Source of the DNA: Pelosinus fermentans DSM 17108
Lineage (GTDB): Bacteria > Bacillota > Negativicutes > DSM-13327
NCBI RefSeq assembly: GCF_000271485.2
Contig: NZ_AKVN02000001.1
Coordinates: 1 to 64,000, forward strand
Direction of reading: 5' to 3'
DNA: 64,000 bases
Positions 24,630 to 33,348 of this stretch are shown here, piece by piece; positions within the stretch are counted from its first letter, which is position 1, and each line of letters begins with the position of its first letter. Below the pieces are notes generated by a model that did not search any database, was not told the origin of the DNA, and saw only the letters and a list, made by a program, of their open reading frames with translations. A program made the translations under genes and the position numbers.

Positions 24630-26753
24630 ATGCTGAGATATTTATTGAGAATTCTACTTCGCTTACTCTTTAAAGCAAAAGTAATCGGCTTTAAGGAGAT
24701 GCGCTTTGACGGTCCTACGATTGTACTACCCAATCATGTATCTTTTTTAGATGCAGTATTCTTATATGCTTATTTGCCCAGTACTATTTGCTACGTAATT
24801 AATACAGATATTGCAGAAAAGCTGCGCTTTTATCTCCAATTTATTAATCATATTAAAATTGATCCTTTAAACCCTTACTCTTTAAAGAAAATCCTGGCCG
24901 TATTAAAAGCAGGAAAGCCTTTAGTCATCTTTCCTGAAGGACGTATTACCCGTACAGGAAGTTTAATGAAGATCTATAGCGGCATCGGATTTATCGCCTT
25001 TCGGACCAATGCAGCAATTTATCCGGTGATCTTCTCAGGGTTAGAGTATTCCAAATTCTCACGAATTCAGGATAAAGTACGCTCAAAATGGTTCCCAGAA
25101 GTATTGATGTATGCTGACAAAGTCATTCATCTGGAATCCGGCGGGAGTAAAAGCATCCGACTGCAGAAACGGGAAATTGGTGACAAAATTCGTACAATTT
25201 TGGAAAATACCATGTTCAAAGCTAAAGAATATACGCAGATTGAAATCAATTTATTTAATGAATTATTGCTGGCAGGCAAGACTCACGGCATGAATAAGAT
25301 GATGGCAGAGGATAGCAGCGGAAAGATTACCTATCGTAAAACGATTATCAGCAGCTATGTATTGGCAAGTGCATTTCGTACAGCTCTTGCATCAGACGAA
25401 AGAGTTGGAGTTTTATTACCCAATTCGATCGGTCATGTCGTTACACTGTTTGCCTTATGTTACGCAAATAAAACGCCTGCAATTCTAAACTTTAGCGCAG
25501 GTATACAAAACAATTTAGACTGTGGAGAAACAGCGGGAATCAAAACCATACTTACCTCTCGTACCTTTGTGGAAAAAGCTAATTTTCAATCCTATGTCAG
25601 TCAATTGGCTGCTAAATTTACTATCCTTTATCTCGAGGATTTGAAAAGTACCCTATCAGGTACTGATAAACTATCAGGCTTGTTCAGCTACTTTGTAAGA
25701 AAAAAAGCATCTCCCATTGGCAATAGAGAGATCATACTCTTTACCAGCGGCAGTGAAAGCAAGCCCAAAGGGGTTGTATTGGCCCATTCCAGTATCCGGG
25801 CTAACATTCATCAGATTTCTTGCGTAATTGATTATACCCACCGAGATAAAATGCTGAATGCGCTGCCCATGTTTCACTCTTTTGGCCTGACGGCAGGAAC
25901 GCTGCTGCCCATTATGGAAGGAATGGAAGTATTCTTGTATCCCAGTCCCCTCCACTATAAAATTATTCCTGAAATTGCCTATGACCGAAATGTTACTATC
26001 TTATTAGGAACGCCGACTTTTCTGATGGGATATGGAAGATATGCTCATAACTATGACTTTTATAATGTACGATTTGTTTTGGCCGGCGGCGAAAAATTAA
26101 AAGATGATGTGCGCAATCTGTGGAATGAAAAGTTTGGCATACGTATTTTTGAAGGCTACGGAACCACAGAAATGTCCCCAGTGCTTAGTTTCAATACGCC
26201 TATGTTTAATCGCCGCGGAACTGTCGGTAAAATTCTTCCAGGCATTGAATGGCGATTGGAAGCCGTAGAAGGCATCGAAGAAGGTGGAAACCTCTTCGTA
26301 AAAGGACCGAATGCCATGAAAGGCTACCTATTGCATGGCAAAGGCTTTGTACCTTCAGAAGAATGGTATAATTGCGGCGATGTCGTTGCCATTGATAAGG
26401 AAGGTTTTATAACCATAAAATCACGCTTAAAACGCTTCGCGAAAATTTCCGGCGAAATGATTAGCTTGGATGCTGTTGAAAAAGTTGCCGAAAGCTGCTT
26501 TGCTACTGATAAAAATGCAGCAATCAATATTTCAGATACAAAAAAAGGTGAAAAGATCATTTTGTACACACTCCATAAAGATGCAACTAAACAGCTGCTG
26601 CGGGAATACATCAGTCAGAGCGGACAAAGCATGCTCGTTATGCCAACCGCATTGCGAGTCGTCGATACCTTACCCTTGCTGGGAAGCGGCAAGATTGACT
26701 ATGTAGCCCTAAAAGAAATAGCCGCAAAGGAGCTGGAAAACGGTGCGTCTTAA
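24630..26753 (+). CDS. aas: bifunctional acyltransferase / acyl-ACP synthetase (Aas type)
   Basis: 707 residues, ATG after GGGAGC. Residues ~1-190 are a PlsC-type acyltransferase with the NHVSFLDA (HX4D) and FPEGRITRTG motifs. Residues ~205-700 are an AMP-forming acyl-adenylating domain with the P-loop FTSGSESKPKGVVLAHSS (~370), GYGTTEMSP (~510) and CGDVVAIDKEGFITIKSR (~583). The order and length match E. coli Aas, which reacylates lysophosphatidylethanolamine at the inner membrane using acyl-ACP it makes itself. It overlaps lplT by 11 nt, indicating translational coupling. The pair supports a phospholipid-repair role in a two-membrane cell. Confidence 0.9.
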   Translation: MLRYLLRILLRLLFKAKVIGFKEMRFDGPTIVLPNHVSFLDAVFLYAYLPSTICYVINTDIAEKLRFYLQFINHIKIDPLNPYSLKKILAVLKAGKPLVIFPEGRITRTGSLMKIYSGIGFIAFRTNAAIYPVIFSGLEYSKFSRIQDKVRSKWFPEVLMYADKVIHLESGGSKSIRLQKREIGDKIRTILENTMFKAKEYTQIEINLFNELLLAGKTHGMNKMMAEDSSGKITYRKTIISSYVLASAFRTALASDERVGVLLPNSIGHVVTLFALCYANKTPAILNFSAGIQNNLDCGETAGIKTILTSRTFVEKANFQSYVSQLAAKFTILYLEDLKSTLSGTDKLSGLFSYFVRKKASPIGNREIILFTSGSESKPKGVVLAHSSIRANIHQISCVIDYTHRDKMLNALPMFHSFGLTAGTLLPIMEGMEVFLYPSPLHYKIIPEIAYDRNVTILLGTPTFLMGYGRYAHNYDFYNVRFVLAGGEKLKDDVRNLWNEKFGIRIFEGYGTTEMSPVLSFNTPMFNRRGTVGKILPGIEWRLEAVEGIEEGGNLFVKGPNAMKGYLLHGKGFVPSEEWYNCGDVVAIDKEGFITIKSRLKRFAKISGEMISLDAVEKVAESCFATDKNAAINISDTKKGEKIILYTLHKDATKQLLREYISQSGQSMLVMPTALRVVDTLPLLGSGKIDYVALKEIAAKELENGAS

Positions 26754-27918
26754 GCTTTCGCCCCTCAACGCCTTATTCTTAGCTCAATTTATATCTGCCT
26801 TTGTTGATAACATGATCTTATTCATTGCCTTGGGAATTATCCATAGAGACGGCTATCCTGGCTATTATCTGCCTCTCGTACAAAGCACTTTTTTATTATC
26901 TTATATTGTTTTATCTCCCTGGGTTGGCAGGTTTGCGGATAAGAAAGCAAAATCTCAAGTATTAATGGTGGGCAATGTCATAAAGACATTGGGAATACTC
27001 CTTCTCCTTGCAAAATGCGATCCCGCATTGAGCTACGGCGTGGTAGGTATCGGTGCTGTCATTTATAGTCCCGCGAAATATGGTATCCTGCCCTTTCTGG
27101 CAAGAGGAGAGGATGCCCTCCTGCGGGCAAACTCCAGCTTAGAAAGCTATACTATAGTAGCCATTCTTACAGGCTCTGTTGCAGGGGGGTATTTATCCGA
27201 TATCTCCATTGTGCTGTCATTGATAACCTGTATCGCGCTTTATCTACTATCCATTGGCGTAAATACACTCATACCAAAAGATCCCGGCAACAGAAGCATT
27301 CAATATCGTAACGCGATTACCGAATTTGCTGGCGATGCAATAGCCTTGTTTCGTGATAAACAAAGCCATTTTTCCCTGATTGGTACCGGCTCATTCTGGA
27401 TGGCATCAGCGGTCTTACGGATGATTATCTTTGCATGGGTGCCCCTTATCCTTGGCATTCGCAGCGGGATAAATATTAGTATGATTATTGCCGTTACCGG
27501 CATTGGCATAGCCATAGGAGCAGTAATTACCCCTTATCTCGTTACCGTGAAAGAGTATCAGCGCACTGCATGGTATGGTTTGGGTATGGGACTTTGCATT
27601 CTAGCATTCTTATGGGTTACGACCTTACCCATCGCCATTATCTTTTTACTCTTAATCGGCTGTATGGGAGGCATCTTTATCGTTCCTATGAATGCGTGTC
27701 TGCAGCATGTCGGTCATCAAACCATAGGAGCAGGCAAGACTATCGCCATCCAAAATTTCGTGGAAAATAGTTTTATGTTTCTCGGGGTAGGGGCCTATAC
27801 TCTTGCTTTAAAATTAGGCGTATCCATTCATACTTCACTGGCTGCTGCCGGCATCGTCTTACTGGCTTTTGTTGCCTACTTGATTGTACTAACCTATAAA
27901 AAAGCTGATGCTGACTAA
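26743..27918 (+). CDS. lplT: lysophospholipid transporter LplT (MFS)
   Basis: 391 residues from GTG 26743, which lies inside the end of aas (AAGGAG upstream within aas). About twelve membrane segments are visible. The N terminus FLAQFISAFVDNMILFIAL, the loop SPWVGRFADKKAKSQVLMVGN and the motif IYSPAKYGILPFLA match LplT. LplT flips lysophospholipids inward so that Aas can reacylate them. The stop codon is the first base triplet of a large palindromic element, which probably terminates the operon. Confidence 0.88.
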   Translation: MRLKLSPLNALFLAQFISAFVDNMILFIALGIIHRDGYPGYYLPLVQSTFLLSYIVLSPWVGRFADKKAKSQVLMVGNVIKTLGILLLLAKCDPALSYGVVGIGAVIYSPAKYGILPFLARGEDALLRANSSLESYTIVAILTGSVAGGYLSDISIVLSLITCIALYLLSIGVNTLIPKDPGNRSIQYRNAITEFAGDAIALFRDKQSHFSLIGTGSFWMASAVLRMIIFAWVPLILGIRSGINISMIIAVTGIGIAIGAVITPYLVTVKEYQRTAWYGLGMGLCILAFLWVTTLPIAIIFLLLIGCMGGIFIVPMNACLQHVGHQTIGAGKTIAIQNFVENSFMFLGVGAYTLALKLGVSIHTSLAAAGIVLLAFVAYLIVLTYKKADAD

Positions 27919-28118
27919 AAAGATTCCCTCCGTATACTAGTACCTTATCAGCCCTAAATCAGTGAATACTGACGGTCTATTTTCCGCACCCCTTCGTTGT
28001 CGTCGGTCGGCATACTCCCGGTATGCTTCCCTCCTCCGCCTTGTGCTGCGAAAAATAGCCTCGCCATAATCCTACCGTTTTAAAGCTGACAAGGTACTAG
28101 ATACGGAGGGAATCTTTT
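27918..28118. repeat. 200-bp nested palindrome with 35-bp terminal inverted repeats
   Basis: The left end 27918-27952 (AAAAGATTCCCTCCGTAT...) and the right end 28085-28118 match as inverted repeats except for one indel and one substitution. Inside, CTATTTTCCGCA answers TGCGAAAAATAG with one mismatch, ACGGT answers ACCGT, and the centre carries GCATAC-TCCCG-GTATGC. The element fills the 320-bp gap after lplT and encodes no protein. It may be a MITE-like or structured RNA element; as a hairpin with T-run it could also terminate lplT. Confidence 0.85.
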
Positions 28119-28238
28119 AATACTACATGAGAAAAACGACTATCACGCAATTAAAGAATTATTCTTGGGCATACTAAAATGTGCCAGCAGTCTAAAGCCC
28201 CCCTCTACTTCATTAAATTTGAAAAGCAGGAGATCTCT

Positions 28239-28811
28239 ATGATAAAAGATAAATCAACCTTACTGAAAGTAAGCATACTGTTCTTAGCCATTCAACTTGT
28301 ACTCATTTTTCAATTGAATAATCTAGGCCAATCCAGCTATGCGCGAAGCATTATGACAACTACATCGTTTTGGATGTTATATACCTTTCTAGAAGCTAGA
28401 TACGGTTTTTATATGAATACCTATGTGAGAGGTATCGCCATTCTCTCCCTACTGTGCGATAGTTTTTTCGGCAGTTATTTAGATTTTTATCAAACGTCCT
28501 TCACTTTCGATAAACTCCTGCATATATTTGGCTCCTATTCCGTCTCCCTATTTGCCTATATCTTAGCAGTTCAATTACTTCGGCATCCCCTAAGCCGCCC
28601 ATTTAAATTCATCTTTATTCTGTCCCTGGGACTTAGTCTTGGAGCTTTCTATGAGATTCTAGAATTTCTTACCGATACCATCTCACATCCAACTCCCGTT
28701 AGCCAGCCCAGTCTGCTGGACACGAACCTGGATTTGATCGGCGATTTAATCGGAGCAATGATCGCTGCCATCCATGGAACGTATCGGACTTTTATGAATC
28801 ATAACTTTTAA
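28239..28811 (+). CDS. DUF2238 (YjdF-like) membrane protein
   Basis: 190 residues. ATG 28239 is 6 nt after AGGAG; an ORF extension of 20 codons upstream lacks an RBS. Five or six membrane helices are visible. Conserved polar motifs inside the membrane are FTFDKLLHIFGSYSVS (~90), GAFYEILEFLTD (~138) and QPSLLDTNLDLIGDLIGA (~158), with charged Asp, His and Glu residues typical of DUF2238. The family function is unknown, but buried His/Asp/Glu suggest metal or proton handling. It ends two bases before the convergent DUF362 gene, so the two transcripts must overlap. Confidence 0.8.
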   Translation: MIKDKSTLLKVSILFLAIQLVLIFQLNNLGQSSYARSIMTTTSFWMLYTFLEARYGFYMNTYVRGIAILSLLCDSFFGSYLDFYQTSFTFDKLLHIFGSYSVSLFAYILAVQLLRHPLSRPFKFIFILSLGLSLGAFYEILEFLTDTISHPTPVSQPSLLDTNLDLIGDLIGAMIAAIHGTYRTFMNHNF

Positions 28812-28813
28812 AA

Positions 28814-29959
28814 TTATCTAAATACTAGTCTATGCAGCCAATGTTTTTTTATAGTAACGGCTCTCTTGGGGCATAATTCGTGGCAGCAAAAACAACTTAT
28901 ACATTGATTGAGATCTAATATTGGCTTACCAGAACTCATATCAATGATCTTGGCAGGACATCCCCTAGCACACTCACCACAGGAAATGCAACGATTATAG
29001 TTAAATACGGGTTGTGCCCGCAATGCATTGATTAAGAACTCTTCAACAAATCGGGGAACCTTTCCGCTTACCAAGCTTTTACCTAAAGAGCCAGGCAATT
29101 TAAAAGGAGGTATGTGTATATCTTCTAACTGCAGCCCTCTAACTGACAGTTCTTTAAGCTCTCCGCTGAAAAGGCCTCTTTCCTTTGCAACTTTTACAGT
29201 CGGAACTTGCAAGGGCCGCATTCCCATGATATGAGCTCCTACTGTATCCAATGCATAAGGATTCTCAGACGCCAGAAGCAATCCAACCTGTCTTTTTTCC
29301 CCTGCAGAAGGCCCATCCCCTTCCATGCCTTCGATTGCGTCAATGATTGTAAAAACAGGTTTAATATACTCACATATATCAATGAGATGATGAGCAAAAT
29401 TTTCCGCATTATTCATTTTAAAATGATATTCAGCTTTTGTTAGCCCGGGGATAACGCCAAATAAATTTTTTACCCCTCCAGTATAAAGCATCATTCCATG
29501 TGTCTTAAATTTGGCTGCCGATACAATGAAATCAACCTCTTCCGCAATTTTTATGATTTGCATTTGCTTCAATTTCTGTGCCTTTTCATTCAGAATAGCA
29601 ACAGCTGACGTATCATAATTTAATTCACAGCCGGTATTTTCTGAGACTTTCGTCATCCCAGTAGCTTTATAAATGCTGATCAATCGTTTTACATTATAGG
29701 GGCCGCCCGGGCTATCCCCTATAATGACGCTGCACCCTAATCCTTGAAGATACCTGACGATCGCCTCGACAACTGCCGGATGAGTGGTCACCGCATCTAC
29801 TGGAGCATTTTTCTTTAATAAGTTGACCTTAACCAAAACCCTGGCTCCGTTTTTTAGCCTGCCTTTAATTCCAGGAATTCCATCCAGGCAATCATAAACC
29901 GCCTTTTCTACTTCTTCCTGCTTGTAGCTTTTCGATTGGGCAATACTGACTATTTCCAT
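28814..29959 (-). CDS. DUF362 protein with C-terminal 2x[4Fe-4S] ferredoxin domain
   Basis: 381 residues from ATG 29959 (GGAG 6 nt upstream). Residues ~1-290 are a DUF362 domain (VLVKVNLLKKNAPVDAVTTHP, VIIGDSPGGPYN, FIVSAAKFKTHGMMLYTGGVKN). Residues ~325-375 hold two ferredoxin motifs, CISCGECARGC and CISCFCCHELCP, each with CxxCxxC and a distal Cys. DUF362-ferredoxin proteins are common in anaerobes and are proposed iron-sulfur or electron-transfer factors; no reaction is established here. It is monocistronic. Confidence 0.9.
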   Translation of the reverse strand: MEIVSIAQSKSYKQEEVEKAVYDCLDGIPGIKGRLKNGARVLVKVNLLKKNAPVDAVTTHPAVVEAIVRYLQGLGCSVIIGDSPGGPYNVKRLISIYKATGMTKVSENTGCELNYDTSAVAILNEKAQKLKQMQIIKIAEEVDFIVSAAKFKTHGMMLYTGGVKNLFGVIPGLTKAEYHFKMNNAENFAHHLIDICEYIKPVFTIIDAIEGMEGDGPSAGEKRQVGLLLASENPYALDTVGAHIMGMRPLQVPTVKVAKERGLFSGELKELSVRGLQLEDIHIPPFKLPGSLGKSLVSGKVPRFVEEFLINALRAQPVFNYNRCISCGECARGCPAKIIDMSSGKPILDLNQCISCFCCHELCPKRAVTIKKHWLHRLVFR

Positions 29960-30275
29960 TTTCCTCTCCAATCATAATGTATAAACATTTCTCACTAAAT
30001 AATTTCAAATTCCTCTCAGTACTCTATCATCAATCCAACTTTTACATAATTTAGTTCACCTATTTTAAATTTAACTAGATTATACAGTTTTTTACAAATT
30101 AGATCAAATATTTATTCATGATTTATGTCCCATCCCCGTTGTCTATTTTGGTAAAAAGATTACCAATATCAATACTTCTATATCATACCATTTATTATAT
30201 AGTGAAAATAATTCGTTTATATGATAAAATATCTATTATGTAAACTAGAAGATATTATAGAAAGGATTTGGGATT
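29960..30275. other. AT-rich intergenic region
   Basis: The 316-bp gap between the DUF362 gene (minus) and the 62-aa ORF (plus) is AT-rich. I see no conserved RNA, palindrome or operator in it. It must hold the divergent promoters, none of which matches consensus convincingly. Confidence 0.6.
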
Positions 30276-30464
30276 ATGCGTCCAGTATGCAAAATTCTGA
30301 TGCTCCTGGCGGTTCCTGTAAGGCTAATGAAAGCTATTTATTCCAGGAATATTAGTGTTTGTCAGCAACGAAACAGCATCGAGGTTAAATCGGATGAAGC
30401 CGTGAATACATTTCAAGTATCACAGGTTTATAACGATTCCATCGAACGATATGAAAGCTGTTAA
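30276..30464 (+). CDS. possible 62-aa hypothetical protein
   Basis: ATG 30276 follows AAAGGATTTGGGATT, a usable though long-spaced RBS. The 62-residue product has a hydrophobic N-terminal stretch (MRPVCKILMLLAVPVRLMKA) that could be a signal anchor, then a polar tail with a C-terminal Cys. A large terminator-like inverted repeat begins 26 nt after the stop. No family is recognised. Composition is not strongly protein-like, so this may be a chance frame in a short transcript. Confidence 0.4.
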   Translation: MRPVCKILMLLAVPVRLMKAIYSRNISVCQQRNSIEVKSDEAVNTFQVSQVYNDSIERYESC

Positions 30465-30489
30465 AGAATGTCTTCTTATCCTTACTATT

Positions 30490-30554
30490 AAAATGACGCA
30501 AAATCTGCGACCAGTAGCTATAGATCATAGCCGTCGCATATTTTGCGTCATTTT
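30490..30554. terminator. long inverted repeat, bidirectional terminator
   Basis: 22-nt arms at 30490-30511 and 30533-30554 (core ATGACGCAAAAT/ATTTTGCGTCAT) with one mismatch. They are A-rich on the outer left and T-rich on the outer right. It lies between the 62-aa ORF (plus) and the isomerase gene (minus). Confidence 0.75.
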
Positions 30555-30618
30555 AGTTCTCTTAGTCTAGAACCTTTTGAATACGTTAAAAAACAATTCC
30601 TATTACTGGAATCCTATA

Positions 30619-31530
30619 TTATACCTTTTCCCAAGCTAGATTTAGAACTCTCTTAGCATTAGCGACCACAAGATCAGGATCTTCATCACCGAAAGGTTTT
30701 ACTTCAAAGCTAACGATTGGTCGTTTTTCTTTGCTGATAAAACCAATATCCATCAGCACTCTTAGATATTCTACCAGCTCATCAACATCATTCTCACCGC
30801 CTGGAAAACCGAAACGAGGATGAGCATCGCCGTAAGCAGGCAATGATGAATCTTTTACCACACAATTACCCATATGAGCGTGGAAGATATACTCTTTAAT
30901 TGGAATCAGGGATTCTTGAGCAGATTCATGAAGCAACGGTAAATGACTTAAATCTACCATCAAGCCAAAATTATCATATTCGGCTCTCATATCTTCAGCA
31001 TATCTTTTAGCCAAAGCTACAGGTCCAATCAGTGATTTTTTATCAACATCATAGTCAAATACTTCTAGTACCACTGACATACTGCCCTTTTCTTTGGCAT
31101 AACGGCATAATTCTTTTGTGGATGCAAGAAGAGCTTGGTAAGCTTCCTCTTTTTTCTCTTCTGTATAATTACCACTCAAGAAAGCAAAACCTTTTGCCCC
31201 CATTTCATAAGCTTCATCAATGCCTTCCTTAAGAGAAGCCAAGGCTGCTAAACGTCCAGCTTCATCAATATTATTAATATTAAGACCAGTGGTAAGAAGG
31301 CGCGGCTGACCACCATATGTGACAATCATATGAGAAGTTTCAATCATTTTTTTGACATTTTTCCTAACTTCTTTATCTTTCATCCAAGTAATTTCCGCAA
31401 CCTCAAAGTAATCATCAATGGCAATTTTTTTAAAGGTTTCCTCAATAGGACCTTCCCCTTTTATTACAGCAGGATAAGCCATAAAGTGGATTAGACCGAT
31501 TCTCATATATTGACGTATTGATTCATTCAT
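30619..31530 (-). CDS. sugar phosphate isomerase/epimerase-like TIM barrel
   Basis: 303 residues, ATG after AAGGAGGTATTTATCC. Xylose-isomerase-like/AP endonuclease 2 fold: metal-binding type residues lie in SVVLEVFDYDVDKKS (~152), GLMVDLSHLPLLHE (~200), FHAHMGNC (~225) and VSFEVKPFGDEDP (~278), i.e. the Glu-Asp-His-Glu set of this superfamily. The likely reaction is isomerisation or epimerisation of a ketose or sugar acid. It is the last gene of the operon pdxA-like / alcohol dehydrogenase / split transketolase, starting 23 nt after the transketolase gene stop. Confidence 0.82.
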   Translation of the reverse strand: MNESIRQYMRIGLIHFMAYPAVIKGEGPIEETFKKIAIDDYFEVAEITWMKDKEVRKNVKKMIETSHMIVTYGGQPRLLTTGLNINNIDEAGRLAALASLKEGIDEAYEMGAKGFAFLSGNYTEEKKEEAYQALLASTKELCRYAKEKGSMSVVLEVFDYDVDKKSLIGPVALAKRYAEDMRAEYDNFGLMVDLSHLPLLHESAQESLIPIKEYIFHAHMGNCVVKDSSLPAYGDAHPRFGFPGGENDVDELVEYLRVLMDIGFISKEKRPIVSFEVKPFGDEDPDLVVANAKRVLNLAWEKV

Positions 31531-31553
31531 GGATAAATACCTCCTTAATCCTA

Positions 31554-32486
31554 TTATTTCTTAGCAATTACACGACGTACAGCTTCCACTATGGATGGAG
31601 TATCCAGTCCGTGTTTCGCCAGCAATTCATTATAATCACCTGACTCACCAAATACATCCTTAACGCCTACCAATTCCATAGGTACAGGTTTATTTTCTAC
31701 TAGTACCTCTGCTACTGCTGAGCCAAGACCACCAATGACAGTAGCTTCTTCCACACTAACTACTGCGCCAGTTTTTGCCGCCGATTGAATCACTAGTTCG
31801 CTATCAATGGGCTTAATAGTGTGCATATCAATTACTTCAGCGACAATTCCCTCTGATAGCAGTATTTTTCTAGCTTCCATTGCCCGATGAACCATATAGC
31901 CGTTAGCAATAATGGTCACATTTTTCCCCTCTGCCAAGACATTGCCTTTACCAATAGAAAAAGGACAATGAGCTGCGTTATACACTGGGGGGACTTCTGC
32001 TCTGCTTAATCGTAAATATACGGGGCCAATATATTCCGCAACCGCCGTAACTGAGGCTCTAGCTGCATACTCATCCGCTGGCACAATTACCTTAAGATTA
32101 GGAAGAGAGCGCATGATGGCTACGTCTTCTATTGCCTGGTGGCTGCCACCATCGTAGGAATCTGAAAAACCGCCATACGCACCAACCACTTTAACGTTGA
32201 GCTTATTATAAGCAATAAGACTGCGAATAGGGTCTGTGGCTCTCACTGCCATTAAAAAGGCAAAGGTGTTGATAAAGGGTATTTTATCTGCCAAAGCAAA
32301 GCCTGCAGCCATTGCTGCCATATTGCCTTCGGCAATTCCCACGTTGAAAAACCGATCAGGAAAGGCTTGACCAAACAAGGCTGAACGGGTAGAACCAGAT
32401 ACATCCGCATCTAAAGTTACCACTTGAGGATTGATTTTTCCCAATTCTGCTAAAGCTTCGCCGTATGCTTCTCTCATTGCTTTCAT
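31554..32486 (-). CDS. transketolase, C-terminal subunit
   Basis: 310 residues; the ATG overlaps the stop of the preceding subunit (TAATG). It holds the pyrimidine-binding domain (NVGIAEGNMAAMAAGFAL ~48, ADKIPFINTFAFLM, GGFSDSYDGGSHQAIEDVAI ~102) and the C-terminal domain (VVSVEEATVIGGLGSAVAEVL ~237). Split transketolases transfer two-carbon units between sugars with thiamine diphosphate. In this setting it probably acts on a catabolic ketose, as the apulose-4-phosphate transketolase AptAB does, rather than in the pentose phosphate pathway. The exact substrate is not readable. Confidence 0.93.
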   Translation of the reverse strand: MKAMREAYGEALAELGKINPQVVTLDADVSGSTRSALFGQAFPDRFFNVGIAEGNMAAMAAGFALADKIPFINTFAFLMAVRATDPIRSLIAYNKLNVKVVGAYGGFSDSYDGGSHQAIEDVAIMRSLPNLKVIVPADEYAARASVTAVAEYIGPVYLRLSRAEVPPVYNAAHCPFSIGKGNVLAEGKNVTIIANGYMVHRAMEARKILLSEGIVAEVIDMHTIKPIDSELVIQSAAKTGAVVSVEEATVIGGLGSAVAEVLVENKPVPMELVGVKDVFGESGDYNELLAKHGLDTPSIVEAVRRVIAKK

Positions 32487-33319
32487 TATATGCTACCTCC
32501 CAATTCTGCAATGGCTGTTTCATATTCTTGCTTGCCAATGGCTTTGCCATGCCATGTATTTTTGCCTTCCATGAAGGAAACCCCTTTACCTTTGATGGTT
32601 TTCGCAATAATCACTGATGGCATGCCGGCCTCTTGTTTTGCAGCAGTAAAAGCTTTATCTAAAGCTACTAAGTCATGACCATCACACTCAATAACATGCC
32701 AGTCAAAAGCTTCAAATTTCTTGCGTAGATTTCCTAACGGCATGACATCATCCACTGTACCATCGAGCTGAACACCATTATAATCAACAATGGCAATCAA
32801 GTTATTTAATTTATATTTAGCACCTGCCATGAACGCTTCCCAGTTTTGCCCTTCCTGCAGTTCACCATCGCCTAAGAGTACATAGGTATTATAGTCCTTT
32901 TTGTCCAATTTAGCCGCTGAGGCCAAACCAACACCAACAGAAAGACCTAATCCCAAGGAACCAGTTGATAAGTCAACTCCCGGTATCCGTTTCATATCAG
33001 GATGTCCCTGCAGCATACAACCTAGCTGGCGCAGACTGCCAAGTTCTTCTTCTGGAAAATACCCTTTACAAGCAAGCGTCGTATAAACAACCGGTGCACA
33101 ATGTCCTTTGGAGGCAATGAACCGATCTCTGTCAGGACAACCTGGTGTAGTGCAATCCACCCGCATATGATTAAAATAAAGTGTTGTCATGATTTCAACA
33201 GCTGACAATGATCCACCAGGGTGACCTGTTTGCACCTTATACAATGTCTCAATAATATCAATACGCATTTTCTTAGTAATTTCTTCTAATTGACTGACTT
33301 TTTCCGCAGTTAATGCCAT
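32486..33319 (-). CDS. transketolase, N-terminal subunit
   Basis: 277 residues, ATG after GGGGGGTATTAAAG. The ThDP pyrophosphate-binding motif is GDGELQEGQNWEAFMAGAKY...NLIAIVDYN (~153-185), and the N-terminal signature is TGHPGGSLSAVEIMTTLYFN (~31). It forms an alpha2beta2 enzyme with the next gene, with which it is translationally coupled. It stands 29 nt downstream of the alcohol dehydrogenase gene in the same operon. Confidence 0.94.
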   Translation of the reverse strand: MALTAEKVSQLEEITKKMRIDIIETLYKVQTGHPGGSLSAVEIMTTLYFNHMRVDCTTPGCPDRDRFIASKGHCAPVVYTTLACKGYFPEEELGSLRQLGCMLQGHPDMKRIPGVDLSTGSLGLGLSVGVGLASAAKLDKKDYNTYVLLGDGELQEGQNWEAFMAGAKYKLNNLIAIVDYNGVQLDGTVDDVMPLGNLRKKFEAFDWHVIECDGHDLVALDKAFTAAKQEAGMPSVIIAKTIKGKGVSFMEGKNTWHGKAIGKQEYETAIAELGGSI

Positions 33320-33348
33320 CTTTAATACCCCCCTATATGTATGTGAAT

